From: Kuschelorhynchus macadamiae
Taxonomy: Eukaryota > Arthropoda > Insecta > Coleoptera > Curculionidae
Direction of reading: 5' to 3'
Assembly: GCA_030620095.1 (NCBI GenBank)
Contig: JAUTXW010000136.1
Location: forward strand, 1,488,001-1,552,000
Length of the DNA stretch: 64,000 nt
The first letter of the stretch is position 1. Each line of letters opens with the position of its first letter. A program made the position numbers and the translations under genes. Below, piece by piece: positions 32,206-43,739 of this stretch. The notes under the pieces were generated by a model, which saw only the letters and a program-made list of their open reading frames with translations, did not search any database and had not been told where the DNA came from.

Positions 32206-33616
32206 TAGTGATGAAACGATTACGGTTACGATTAACCGCCGATTATTGGGATTTTCCGATTAATCGTAACCGCCGATTATTTACACGATTATTTATACGA
32301 TTATTAAGTAAAGTAATAATAACTGATAATGCTCGAAACATGCTTACTGATAAGGCAAAATTTCCACAAATAGATCATATCAGTTGTATGGCTCATTCGT
32401 TGTAACTGGTATTAAAGGTAAGAAACAGGAAATATAAAAAAACCAAACCCGAAATTCTAAATTAATGTTAATTTATTTACTTTATTTTTTGGTGCCATTT
32501 TTTCAGTCGATGACATCAAGGAAACTATAATTATTGCTAGAAAAATAGTGGGACATTTCAGTCATTCAACTAAAGCTTTAAAAATACTTAAGGAAGCACA
32601 TCAAAATTACAATGTACTTGGACATGTGCTAATACAAGACGTCCCAACTCGATGGGACTCCACATATGCAATGCTAGATAGATTGAAATGAAATTTAAAT
32701 ATCCATATGATCTCAGTACTCTTCAGTGGATCTTAGTTGAACAATGATCTATTTACTTTAGTGGGTGCACTCCCATTATTAAACTCCCTCTTTAAAATGC
32801 TGAATAAAGAATCTTTGGATAAAGAGAAAGACAGTTTTAAAATTATTGTTGTTAATTTAAATCATCACTCGACCCAGAGGTTTAATTATCTCGAAGAAAA
32901 TGAAAATTATATCTTGGCCACTATCCTCAATCCTCGTATTAAGGCGCGGGTGCTTAGATACCAGAGAGTGGACTTAAACCGCCAGCAACCGAAGCCTTTA
33001 CGAGTGATGCAATTTGAAATATTTGCCCAGAATTAATAAGCGATGTGCCACTGTCAAATTTTGCTGGTCAATGCCATATAGACTTTCATAAAGACATATT
33101 TTCAAATTAATTTTAGAATACTGCTTCTCTAATAATGCTCTTTCTTATTTTCAGCCACTGGTTCAAGGTCAATTTAGATCACTCAGCAAATGTTTTCAGA
33201 TATTGGTCTGAAAGTACTTTGCATCCAAATTTAAAGAAATTGGCACAGAAATATTTATCATTCAAACCATCCTCGGTTCAGTTGAAAAGATTATTTTTGA
33301 CAGCAGGGAATATTCAAAGTCTTAAGAGAAACCGACTTGGTTCCGAAAATTGGAAAGTGTTGTGTTTCCTTAATAAAAATTTAATCTCCCTAAATTTCCA
33401 ATATTAAATGCCAAAAACAAGTAATTTTGGTTGTGATTTTATTTATTATTTTGTTAATAGTTTGTATTGATTTTCTTTCAAATTTCTTTTAAAAAATATA
33501 AAATATGTTAAGTATATATTTTTACATTTTTTATTTGATAATCGTAATCGTACGATTATTTTGGTTCTAATCGTAGTCGCAATCGTAATCGTATAACAAC
33601 AATCGTTGCATCACTA
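32206..33616 (+). mobile_element. hAT transposon, 1411 bp, exact 8-bp target duplication
   Basis: The ends TAGTGATGAAACGATT and (reversed) TAGTGATGCAACGATT are flanked by identical ATAAAAAT octamers at 32198-32205 and 33617-33624. Just inside both ends the heptamer ACGATTA or close variants recur many times (at least eight at 32218-32310, several at 33538-33600), a typical subterminal transposase-binding layout. The transposase inside is fragmented. Confidence 0.9.
32300..33407 (+). pseudogene. hAT transposase, fragmented
   Basis: The frames carry, in order: VIITDNARNMLTDKAKFPQI, CMAHSL (a catalytic-domain segment); VDDIKETIIIARKIVGHFSH, QDVPTRWDSTYAMLDRLK (the conserved RW region); a 99-aa frame with LATILNPRIKARVLR; and the C-terminal dimerisation region, LHPNLKKLAQKYLSFKPSSV then LKRLFLTAGNIQSLKRNRLG. 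The usual S-ER-FS is LKRLF here. The zinc-finger BED domain and first catalytic block are absent, so it is both truncated and frameshifted. It is a ZBED-like hAT transposase by these motifs. Confidence 0.75.
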
Positions 33617-34105
33617 ATAAAAATATGTGTGCAAAATTATACGTATTACCTGTTGAAAATTGTCTATATGTCAGTTGGAACTATTTAAAAAAATATCATC
33701 GTTGTAATATTTAACATTCAAATTTTAGAACAAAGTTAGGAAAATTAAAATTTTACTGTAATGCTATAGCTGTAAGAGCTTGAAGATTCCCAACGATTCC
33801 ATAAATTTATATTCTTTCAAAATCGATTGAAATTTATTTGATGTAGATTATTAAAAAAAAAAGTAGTGCCGAGTGACTTGTGTTATATATAATAATCGAA
33901 TTTTGAAAAAATATAATCGAATCTTATATATGCATATATAGGTTAATTGATTTGTCTATATATATTTATGAAGAAAATAATAAAAACTAATGCAAGCACA
34001 TTGCCGTTTATTATAGCCTCGTTTTTATGAAATACAGATACCTAGGTTCTATATACGTATAACTACCCCAAGACGAAACCCCTTTTTCCACTACCCATTA
34101 TTAAT

Positions 34106-34490
34106 AGAAATGTACAGGTGGGAACGTTCCCGTTCCCTGGGAATGCTCAGAAAACTTTTCCAAATTTCAGTTCTTGTAAAATCTACATGAGATAAGCTTT
34201 CCAAAAATGTATAATAGTGTATATCTGTTTACAAAAGTCAGTTAAATACCATCTTCCAAAATAACATATAAAAAGACTCGAATTGGCCACATGTGACAAC
34301 AATGTTCATTTAACACTAAAAATGTCTTAGTTATATTTTGTAAAGTACCCACATTATATTAAAGTTGAATATGCATACTAGTATATCAAATAAACAAAAC
34401 CCTTTGGTTGCTACATGTACTACTACATGTACATACTACAATGTACAGGTGGGAACGTTCCCGTTCCCTGGGAATGCTCAGAAAACTTTC
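34106..34490. repeat. Duplicated hAT-like left end around a 245-bp repeat copy
   Basis: The block TACAGGTGGGAACGTTCCCG ... CAGAAAACTTTCC occurs at 34112-34160 and again at 34443-34487. Copy 2 of the 245-bp repeat (34168-34412) lies between them. The second block continues into ACACCACTGGGAAAGTTTG and the hAT relic beyond, so it is the original and the first a duplicate. Confidence 0.7.
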
Positions 34491-34705
34491 CAACACCACT
34501 GGGAAAGTTTGAAAAAATTGGGAATGTTAGTTTTTGGGTGTTTATAATAAATATCTGCATGCCAGGTCGCGGGTCGTAGGTAAAAAGTAAGTAGGTAGTA
34601 GTGAATGAAAAAGCGATAAAAATTCACACATTTTTTTATTTATTAATTATAATAGCATGATCAAACATATAAAAAACAAATTAACAAAAACAGAAAAATC
34701 AAATG

Positions 34706-36500
34706 AAAATTAATGAGAGACTTGAGTTTGAAGCTGAGAAACAAGATGATCAGTAATGGGGTCAATATAACTAGTATATAGGTGCAAAGTGTGTTCTAAA
34801 TTAGCGTGTGTAAGCCGACTACGATGCTTATTTTTTTATGAGTTTTCGTGATAGAAAAAAGCTGCTCACATTTAAACGTGTTACCGAATGTACAAATTAT
34901 TTTTCGTGTGATGCTTTTCTTAAGAAAGGTATGTTCTGTAAAATTCGCTTAGTTCCACATCATCAAATTTAGACTTCAAATATGAGTATTCCTGAAGCTC
35001 GATCAACTGCATTTGAAGTGGAGCATCTTCCACATTAGACTTACAAGGATATGCAAAGATATGTCACATGGGTGTTTAAAGTCTTGCTACATTTACATTT
35101 AATTTCAACTCGAATTTGTCATGAAATTGCCTTGCTTGGCAAATGGCAACAGTGTGGTGTCATTTACATCAGACAAAATTCGAATTGCACTTTAAAGTTG
35201 GCTTCGGATTGAGCAAGGAGCTTGCGGATGGCAAGCAGAAATCCAATAAATGTCAAATTTTTAGGTTATAATTTTTATTTTAGTTAATAAAAATCTTAAT
35301 ATTTTTATGCATTGTATGATTTTTTATTTTTTTTTTGTATTTCCTGCTTGGGAAGTTTAAGTGTAACGACTCCCTAGAAAGTGGGAAAATGAAGGAATAG
35401 CCTTGGGCGGCCAAACAAAAGAAATAATTGATCGGATTGCATAGAAAAAGAAGCAGAGGAAGGTCTACGAAGACTGAAAGACTTGAAAGTGCTATCCATA
35501 TTCTTAATAATCGGAAAACGAAGTTTCGAAATTTGTTTATAGCATGACCGTATAATGCTGGATAATGTTAAAAAATGAAAAAAGTTTTACTTCTCACTTG
35601 TGTTTCCCACAAGCGAATTTTGTTTTGAAAAACTTTAGACTGTACAGCTGATTTACCAATTGCTCACATTCGTGAGTGACCGACCAGGAATGTCAAGTCA
35701 TAAAGCCATGTTGGATCACAAAGGCGCGCCGATCTATAAAATCAGCTATTTCTTTTCTAAGGCACATTTTACCTTTGCTAGCCACCTTACAATAAATTTA
35801 CACCACTGGCGAACCATGAAATTGATGGTACTTTACTACACCATCTATAACGTTCTTCAGTCGAATGGACAAAAGTACGTTGCACCTCGGCAAAAATATC
35901 TTTTCCAATAGTGGTCCCTTGTAGTGGCCGTAAAGCCAGTAACTCCTCTGTCACTACCAATTTTTCATCAACACCTCGTATAAAAATAGCTAACTGGGCT
36001 GTGTCAGACAAATCGGTACTCTCATTCAAAGCAATCGAAAAGGCTTGAAAACCAGCCAATGAGTCAGTCAAAATGTTTTCGATATCCAGCTATCATATCT
36101 ATACGTCGAACAACAGTACGTCGCGATAAGCTCACTTTCTCCAACTCTTTTTTATTTTCTGGACACAAAAGTTCTGCAACATTTACTAGGCACTCTAACA
36201 AACTCTCCCTCAGAAAATGACCTCGGTAATTTCGCTATTTTGGAACTAAAAAACTAGCTTTAACAACACTGTCTAGATTTGATCTTTGTGAATGGAACAT
36301 TTGTTGCTGTTTCCCTAATCGGTAATGAGTTTTTTAATTTTATCCTTTCTTAACTGACCCGTAGCTAAATTATATTGAGCGAAATCTTGCTGGAGTAATG
36401 CCGCTTTATATTGTTTTCTTTTAAAGAAAATGTTTAACACACAACAAACAACAATTCTGTGTCCACTTTCTGCTTTTTTAAAATAGACGTCTTGATAGAT
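34706..36500 (-). pseudogene. Second hAT transposase relic (GTF2IRD2/SCAND3-like)
   Basis: On the minus strand, from high to low coordinate: QDFAQYNLATGQLRKDKIKK near 36350-36400; LCPENKKELEKVSLSRRTVV and RRIDMIAG near 36090-36170; a 94-aa open frame (36071-35787) with GFQAFSIALNESTDLSDTAQ and LAIFIRGVDEKLVVTEELLA, the hAT catalytic segment with DEST as NEST; and much later the C-terminus, EDAPLQMQLIELQEYSYLKS (35040), FGNTFKCEQLFSI (34880) and NLEHTLHLYTSYIDPITDHL (34750). The middle (35060-35780) is replaced by other sequence, including an inverted-repeat arm. It is thoroughly dead and a different hAT family from 32206-33616. Confidence 0.7.
35060..35480 (+). repeat. Left arm of a 420-bp inverted repeat pair
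   Basis: Inverted partner at 37408-37800. Shared blocks (one strand): TTGAGCAAGGAGCTTGCGGA, TTTAGGTTATAATTTTTATT, AAGTTTAAGTGTAACGACTC and CAAACAAAAGAAATAATTGA. Both arms are interrupted by small indels and are non-coding. One arm interrupts the hAT relic and the other lies beyond it. Confidence 0.75.
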
Positions 36501-37407
36501 TTTTTTCGTCTTACTTTACTTGAATGTTTCCGGCGTCTTTTCTTATCAGTTGTTAAGAAGTAATGAGTTGACGCGTGCGCTGAGCTGAGCAGTTTATATA
36601 TTACCCGCAATAAGCAACTAGAATTAAGACGAAAATTAAAGATTTAGCACACTATCTCTTAAATCTGTGAAGTCACGTTGTTGTTCCTGCATTTTCCTCA
36701 GTAAAGATATAAAAATGTTTGATAAAAAAAAAATTATAAACCTTGGTTGATTGTAATGTAAAAATTATAAATTATATTTTTTATCTTATAGTTGTTTTAT
36801 AGATTATTGTCGTTGATAATAGTCAATTTGCCAGATTGCTCTCCGTCTGGGGCTTAGACATAGCTTGAGCGACCCTTCCAGATAATTCACACCTTATTCC
36901 AGTTTGGAGACGTTATCGGTGGGCTGTCCGGATGGCAAGCTGTCAACTCCCGGTACACCCCGTATATTTCAAACATCTTTCAAACATCTAGATGCCCTAA
37001 CTGGTATTATATGCTAAATCCTTCCCGCCACGTAGCGGCCATTACGCTAATATTCTATGTAGAACTGGGCACACTTTCACAGCATCTGCTCCCTTTCTAG
37101 CGTTAAAAATACAGAGATCTGCCTTCGACGAGACGACTCGAAAGACTAATATCTCATAGTTAAAGTTAGGGTTCTGAAGAAACTTATTCTCGCCTTGTCG
37201 GCTCTTCTTGGACTAGAAAAAGATGTAGTGGCGAAATCTGCATAACGTTGCTGCTTTTTTTGTAATCGCTCGAAGGGTAGTTTTTATTGATTCCTGTTGC
37301 CGCCGTTCCCTGTAAAAGAATGTTACACTGCACGTTTCGAAACAATTTTGCAAAAACGTTTCTATAAATAAAATACTGAACGAAATAATACATTACATTA
37401 ATATTTT

Positions 37408-37800
37408 AAAGAGAAATCTGTAGACCTTCCTCTGCTTCTTTTTGTATCCAGAGACACGATCAATTATTTCTTTTGTTTGGCCGCGCAAGGCTATTCCTTT
37501 ATTTCACACTTTCTTGGGAGTCGTTACACTTAAACTTCCCAAATAGGAAATACAAAAAAAAATAAAAATTATAACCTAAAAATTTGACAATTATCGGATT
37601 TCCGCTTGCCATCCGCAAGCTCCTTGCTCAATCCGAAGCCAACTTTAAAGTGCAATTTGAATTTTGTCTGATGTAAATTACACCACCCTGTTGCCATTTG
37701 CCAAGGAAGCCAATTTCATAACAAATTCGAGTGGAAATTTAATGTAAATGTAGCTTTAGGTTATCATAACAAGACTAAACACCCATATGACACAAATCTG
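37408..37800 (-). repeat. Right arm of the 420-bp inverted repeat pair
   Basis: Reverse complement of 35060-35480 with minor changes. The outer edge, CTAAACACCCATATGACAC, pairs with GTCACATGGGTGTTTA on the left. The 1.9 kb between the arms includes hAT coding remnants and unassigned DNA (36560-37400), in which I recognise nothing. Confidence 0.75.
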
Positions 37801-38390
37801 TCAAGCGGATGGAATGCATTATAGGATTTAGCCAATCCTGATATTTATGTTTGGATCGTTTGAGCCATCTAGTGGGAGTGACTCTAAATATATTTGAGTT
37901 TGAGTAGAAATCTATAGCCGACGTATTAAAATTTTTAATCATATTCAATTCTTTTTATATATTGTCGTCAGATGGCAGCGGCTGCTCCAAGATAGTTTAA
38001 AAAATAGTCCGTATCAAAAAATCTTAAGTAGTCCAAAATTGCAGATAAATAAAGATGTTTCTCTGAAAGTGGTGGACAGTGTTTGATTAGGAAAATAACT
38101 TACTTATCGGGCTTGCGGGGCCCTTACTGTTTATTTCTTCACAACATTTCGACTAGTTTAGTACCGTTATCAAAGCTGCAACGGTCTATTTGTTGTTGCT
38201 GTCAGTTTGTGCTTAACAACGATACTAGAGTTACTAGACTAGGCGAAACATTATGAAGAAATAAACAATAAAGACAATGTATTCCGAAAATAAGTTAATT
38301 TCAAAACACAAGAAGTTTTCACTAGCGGCTAACTCTCAAACCATTCTGCAACTGTGGAATATAAATAGTTCATTATATTTTCGATCTGAG
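37800..38390. other. Small inverted repeat in otherwise empty DNA
   Basis: 38129-38175 (GTTTATTTCTTCACAACATT...) pairs with 38220-38266 (...AACATTATGAAGAAATAAAC), so a stem-loop of about 138 bp is possible. It may be a tiny MITE. The rest shows no gene. Confidence 0.45.
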
Positions 38391-38465
38391 GTTTGCTAGC
38401 TCAGTAATAGTGTACTGGATTATCATTGCAAAAGTCCAGTATTTCATCCCCAACGGGCGATGACT
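38390..38465 (+). repeat. Possible tRNA-derived SINE head
   Basis: GCTAGCTCAGTAATAGTG fits a pol III A box (TRGCNNAGY). CCAGTATTTCATCCCC, 40 bp later, is a poor B box (expected GGTTCGANTCC). The middle folds as TACTGGA...TCCAGTA rather than as a cloverleaf. No second copy was seen in the window. A weak call. Confidence 0.25.
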
Positions 38466-39533
38466 ATAATTTTGTGTGGAGTTGATTTGATTTGACTTGC
38501 TTGCTTTATGGCTTTGTCAGGACCACTGATTTGTATTTGTTTTCACGATAGTTCTTTCTTTTAGGTGCGGTGTGGTATTTTTCACCTTAATGCAGCGTTA
38601 CGTCTAGGTAGTGAAGACAAACACAACAAAGATACATAAGGCAGACATATCACATCCACAAGTAGTGGGATTCTACGAGATTAATTTAACAACACATGGA
38701 GTTGAGCATTGCTATAAGTTGGTATTTTGCTGGCTTTCAGTTAGCCAATAAAGGATGTCCACAAGCGGACTGGAAATTAAACTACCACAATCACCATCGT
38801 CTGCCGCCAACGAAGGAGTGAAGGAAGCTCTTTCACTGTTGTCCGAGATGGCTGTTGCCTATGATGGATGTAGGTTAAGGTTGGTAGTGTTTTTTCTTTT
38901 AGACTTTTAGAAGAAGATATGCAGCAATTAAATAACAAATTTTGCTTTGAATTTTTTTTAACCTGAAATATCAAATTAAAATTATATTATATATGCCTTT
39001 GCAATTTGGGGCTTCGTCTGTTATGAAAAATGCATAAGTATTAAGTAAACTATCTGCTTTAAGGACAAAATATCTAAATAAATACGGCTAAATGTACTCA
39101 TCAATGGAACGCAATCTTTAAACTTGTGTATTTTGGAGTTTTAATTCAGCGCTGAATTAAAGAAATCGCCTTATTTATATAAAAAAACAATTCGTGGAAT
39201 GTTTTGAGATTTAGCTTCTGGTGAGTTTCGATTAGATTATATTATACAGGCCATCTAGCGGAAACGAATTCAAACGTATCTGAAAGCTTGCAGAAAACTT
39301 ATAGATACACTAGAATTGTATTCTAATATTCAATGCTCTTTACAAGGAATATATGGTATGAATGTAAGATAGAACTGACAGCAGAGAAGCATCTACGGTA
39401 AGTGATACCACAAGAGAAGACGATGTTAAGGCTTCATCTCGCCATTTTGGTCAAGACGAGATCGGAGTCTTGTCTCGTCTAGTCTGGACTTACATATAGA
39501 ATATTAAACATATCCGGTTCAAAATATAATGCT
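38466..39533. other. Stretch without a recognisable gene
   Basis: Near 39440-39490 GACGAGA-type words (TCAAGACGAGATCGGAG, CTTGTCTCGTCTAG) recall the ends of the hAT-like element at 42120-46490, perhaps a decayed relative. Otherwise nothing is assigned. Confidence 0.35.
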
Positions 39534-40480
39534 TTTATTGACAACATGATTAATTATACAGTTATTTAACACAATAGACTTGTAGTGTCATAGTTTACTG
39601 CTGAGCAAATTTATAATCTACGGCCACAGGGAGAAAATTCTGGAATTGGTTAGTTCTTATTTGTCACTTCGTAGTCATGGTCACTGGTTTGACTATTCTT
39701 TTTGTGATATGCTCGACATACAGCGCTGACATTTTCCTGTAAAAAGGAAAGATTATCAAATATAGGACATTTCTAATTAACTTTAGCCAAAAATTATCAA
39801 GGAGAAATAGTTTTTTTTTAAACAACTGGGAGATGTTTAATGCAGATCCAAGAAATTGTACCAATGTAAGTCAAGGTTTGTCATGTTCGAAAAAAATATA
39901 AGTGTTTCCTGTTTGAGTTTGAAATTAAACCAATATTTCAAGATCGTTACCTTTTTGCTCATTTTATATTAAGTTTAAAGAAGACAAGCTAATACAGCTT
40001 GCCATTATATTAAAATTTTAGATCGAATTTTACAAAGATTAATAACTATTTTATCAAAGTGCTTCTGGGGAATTTTTTTTGTTCTCGAAGGGCCTGGGGA
40101 TGACATGACATTAAAGAACACTTTGAGGCCGATTATAGCATTCCATTAAAAAAAAAACGATTTTTAAACCGTTTATTTTATCTAATTTAAAACAGAACTC
40201 GGTTAAATTAATTTTGGGCCACTGTATACAAATAGAGGTGAACTAAAATCAATCTTCGATTAGAACATTTGCTCACTTCTGTGTTATAGACATCATTAAT
40301 TAAAGCAAATAATTTAAGTAAAGGTTTACATAGTGGCCTTGGCCGTTTGCTCTCGGACCCTTGTGATGAGGAACGTCCGTTGTTTATCAATAAGTGGCCC
40401 TTATTGATGCGTGATAATCTAGTTGATGAAACGATAAATCCCTTATAGTTACCGAATGTTTGTCTAAAGTGTGTCCTTCT
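39534..40480 (-). CDS. Possible 3' end of a spliced gene (two exons), unknown product
   Basis: I do not recognise this protein. On the minus strand a frame is open from 40480 to 40277 and includes KGFIVSSTRLSRINKGHLLI, NNGRSSSQGSESKRPRPLCK and PLLKLFALINDVYNTE. It then meets a strong donor, GAA|GTGAGC. A good acceptor (CTTTCCTTTTTACAG) lies 540 bp on, at 39737, and opens an exon in the same phase, ENVSAVCRAYHKKNSQTSDH DYEVTNKN, then a stop at 39650. An AATAAA signal follows at 39534-39539. Matching phase, both splice sites and a poly(A) signal make it the best host-gene candidate here. Against it, the acceptor of the upstream exon is unclear, another frame in the same place is also open for about 45 codons, and no domain is known to me. 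Confidence 0.22.
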
Positions 40481-40639
40481 CTACTCCTGCTTCTATCATT
40501 CCAGCCAAAATTATGTTGTAACTCAGCTAAAAAGGATTAATAACTATTATCTATTTGTCTTCGTAGTTTATTTAATCGTTGTTACTTACTTCCATCTTAA
40601 AAGAAGTAAATGCAATCGTGGATAAATAATATTTCATTT

Positions 40640-41880
40640 AATCGTGAAAAAATCACCCTTTCAGATCTTCACGTTCTAGGATACCTAGATGCCGAAAAAC
40701 ATCTTTTCTCAATTCCGTCGGTCGGTCTGTCTGTCTCTCTGTTCGCTGCATAGTTAAAAAAACTACTTAGACTTCAAATTTTGGTCAAGAAATGAGGGTC
40801 ATATGGAGATGACTTGGTAAAAATCCAATATGGCGAAACAAAATGGCAGCCTGCTGAAATGCTAAAAACATAATTATTAAAAAACTGCTTATCCAATGTA
40901 TCTCAAAGTTGGCACAAACATCAAGTATTATGTTGGAATCAACTGGTAACATTTTAATTGCTACGAATCCAAGATGGCGGAACAAAATGTCGGCATAATA
41001 AAATATTTAAAAATTACGTCTGAAGGAACTATTTAATGGATTGATTTTAAATTGTGTGCGATAAATAGTTGTGGTATAGGGATGAACTAGTAAAAATGCT
41101 GCTAATTCAATATGGCGGAACAAAATGGCGGCCAAATAAAATGTTTGCAATCGTGAAAAAAGTTACCTTCTCATATTTTCAATTTTTAGCGTCCCTAGAT
41201 GCCAAAAAATGTTTTATTAATTCAATTCAAAACAACTTACCAGGTTGATTTCAAATTTTAGTCAAAAATCGAGGGTCAGATGGGGATGAATTGGTAATAT
41301 TTTGGTGAAAATCCAGTATTGCGGAACAATGTTAAAAACAATTATTACCAAAAAACTAATTATTCAATTTACCTAAATTTTGCACAAAAATCAAGTGTCA
41401 CATAGGAATAAACTGGTAACATTTTGATATGAAGCCAAGATAGCAAAACAAACTATTATTTATTAAAATTCAATGTTTGTGCAAGAATTAAGTGTGATAT
41501 AGAGATAAACTGGAAAAGTTGTGGTAGGAATTTAAAATGGCGAAACAAAATGAGGGGCAAATAATAAATAAATGTGGAACATGACATAACAAAATGGCGG
41601 TGTGTGTCAACGTAGAAACTACTTATTGAATTTATTTTAATTATGCCCAAAAGTCAAGTGTGGCATAGACAGAAAGAGACCGGTAAAATATTGGTAGGAA
41701 TACAAAATGATGGAACAAAATGGCGCCCAATAAAAATGTTTGAAAAGACAGTATATGTAACACATATATATAATGTGACTATGTACTGAACTAAATTGGG
41801 TCACACTTCACTATTCCTAACAAATGGAAAAAAATCTTAACGAGGGAAGGTAAAAGAAATTTACCGATTTTTTTCATATA
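40640..41880 (+). repeat. Dispersed repeat with internal 125-145-bp tandem units, copy 1
   Basis: The head at about 40640-40750 has TCAGATCTTCACGTTCTAGG, GATGCCGAAAAACATC and a GTCGGTCTGTCTGTCT run. Then come about seven diverged units, starting near 40755, 40880, 41025, 41225, 41350, 41470 and 41610. Each carries ACTACTTAT.CAATTT, AAACTGGTAA and AAGATGGCGGAACAAAATGG-like words. Part of the head repeats at about 41145. The tail at 41740-41880 has TGAACTAAATTGGGTCACAC and a short GGTAAAAGAAATTTACC hairpin. There is no coding capacity. Copy 2 at 56540-57370 has the same head and tail. Confidence 0.75.
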
Positions 41881-42494
41881 CTTATGGGTTAGGTTCTTAG
41901 GGTACTCCTGTACAGGATGTACCCTATTCAATGTGACGCTAATATCCTCGTTATTTTGGGAAATACGAAATTTTATGACACTGTTTAGTGATGATAATAC
42001 AAATTCAAAACTTTACTGCAAAATTTTACTCAAAAAGTTGCTTCGAAAATGTAATGACAGAGAAATTTTGAGCATATTTTATTTCTTTCCCTAAATAACT
42101 TTAGAAAGACCAAAAAGATTAGTGATGCCGCGAGACGAGATTCTCGTCTCATCTCGACTTTTAATATAAGAAAGCCCCCAACTTGTAGATAATAAATACA
42201 AACGCATTTTTATTTCGTCTCAAGAACACACAAAGAACAATAACACTGGCCATCAAGATTTTTCTAACACAGGCCAGCTCATTATTTTCACAATGGAAAT
42301 ACCCTCCCAATAATAAAAAAAATATTCGAAAAGCCCTAATACGTACCAATTTTTAATAGCCTAATTAGAACCTTTTGTATTGGCAGGTAGGGCGCGCCGA
42401 AGCTGTAAAATTTCTCCTGACAAATTTTATTATATTTGTTGAGAATTTCTGGTGAAAACACAAGCCAGGCCATTTTCCGAAAATGTAAAAAAAG

Positions 42495-43722
42495 CCTACT
42501 TTAAATATTTTGGTGTGTTAATTGGGGATCAAAATAAGCGATGGGCTCCCTAAGTGTGCTGTGTTGATTATAGTGTATCCTTGGTGCAGTGGATGAAGGG
42601 AAAGAGAAAAAGTATGCCTTTTGCAGTGCAATGCGCCAATGGTGTGGCGAGTCAGAACTTCTAAGTTCCCGTCTTAAGGAATGAAACCTTTTGGCCAAAG
42701 AAACAAAAATTACGAATTTCAGAAAAAGAAATGCTATGTTTTCTGAATTCTACAGTATGGAAAATTCGTTGTGCGCGTGTAGTGATATAGGCAGTTTAAT
42801 GCAGGAACTTGATATTGAACATTCTCACCGTGAGTGGCGCTTATTCATAGACTCATATAAATAAAGCTTAAAAGCTGTGTTATTGCATAATGGAAATTTA
42901 AAACCCTCTATACCAGTTGCCTATTCAGTTGCAATGAAAGAAAATTATGAAAATATGCGCACGATTTTGGATAAAATAAACTACAATAGGTATAAATGGC
43001 AGATATGTGGGGACTTAAAAGTTATAGCGATTTTAGTAGGACTTCAGGGGGGATTTACAAAATGTTGCTGTTTTCTTTGTTTATGGGACAGTCAGCTCAT
43101 CATCATTAGGTAAGCTAAATCAGCATTATGTAACACAAATTTGGCCAGAAAGAAGCGAATTTCAACCGGAATCTGAAAATGTTAAATTTATACCTCTTGT
43201 TGATCCCAAAAATGTCCTTTTGCCTCCTCTTCACATTAAACTTGGGCTGATGAAAAACTTTGTGAAGGCTTTGAATAAAGACGGTGATCTTCCCCAGTTA
43301 AGTGACTCCAAATTAAAAGAAGGCATTTTTATTGGGCCGCAAATCAGAAAATTGCTGGACGAAGTCAATTTTACGGAAAAGCTTACCAGGCAGGAACTCA
43401 GAGCATGAAATTCATTTGTTAATGTAGTAAGAGGATCTTTAGGCAACAATATGGATGAAAATTATGAACAATCAGTTAATGAATTTTTAGATGCCTATAA
43501 AGCGTTTGGTGCTAGAATGTCATTAAAAATTCACTTCCTCCATTCCCATTTGTCATTTTTTCAAATTTGGGAGCTGTTAGTGACGAGCAGGGTGAAAGGT
43601 TTCACCAAGATATCAGAACAATGGAAATTCGGTACCAAGGACGATGGGATCCAGCTATGTTGGCTGACTACTGTTGGTTTTTGAAGAGAGAAGATAGGAC
43701 ACCCCATAAACGGAAAAAATAA
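42495..43722 (+). pseudogene. Arthropod transposon-type protein of unknown class, broken
   Basis: Frames in order: YFKYFGVLIGDQNKRWAP then a cysteine pair and VQWMKGKRKSMPFAV; EHSHREWRLFIDSY (stop) SLKAVLLHNGN; PSIPVAYSVAMKENYENMRT then YKWQICGDLKVIAILVGLQG, CFLCLWDS; VKFIPLVDPKNVLLPPLHIK then LGLMKNFVKALNKDG, IFIGPQIRKLL; ARMSLKIHFLHSHLSFF; and, after a frameshift, GERFHQDIRTMEIRYQGRWD, MLADYCWFLKRED, HKRKK and a stop at 43722. From memory, proteins with this word order are common and unnamed in arthropod genomes; I cannot assign a catalytic fold. The hAT-like ends suggest it is the element's own gene or captured cargo. A stop at about 42863 and frameshifts kill it. Confidence 0.6.
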
Positions 43723-43739
43723 AGTTTAATTAGTGTTTT

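Noticed and set aside
31675..34412. Pair of 245-bp direct repeats as LTRs of a retrotransposon
   Set aside because: The repeats lack TG...CA ends, there is no primer-binding site, gag or pol between them, and the interior is a complete hAT with its own target duplication.
38390..38465. Functional tRNA gene
   Set aside because: An A-box-like word is present but the B box is poor and no cloverleaf forms; at most a SINE remnant.
40640..41740. CRISPR-like array or conventional satellite
   Set aside because: The units are diverged, of uneven length and lack repeat/spacer regularity; the block has constant head and tail shared with a second copy, so it is a dispersed element.
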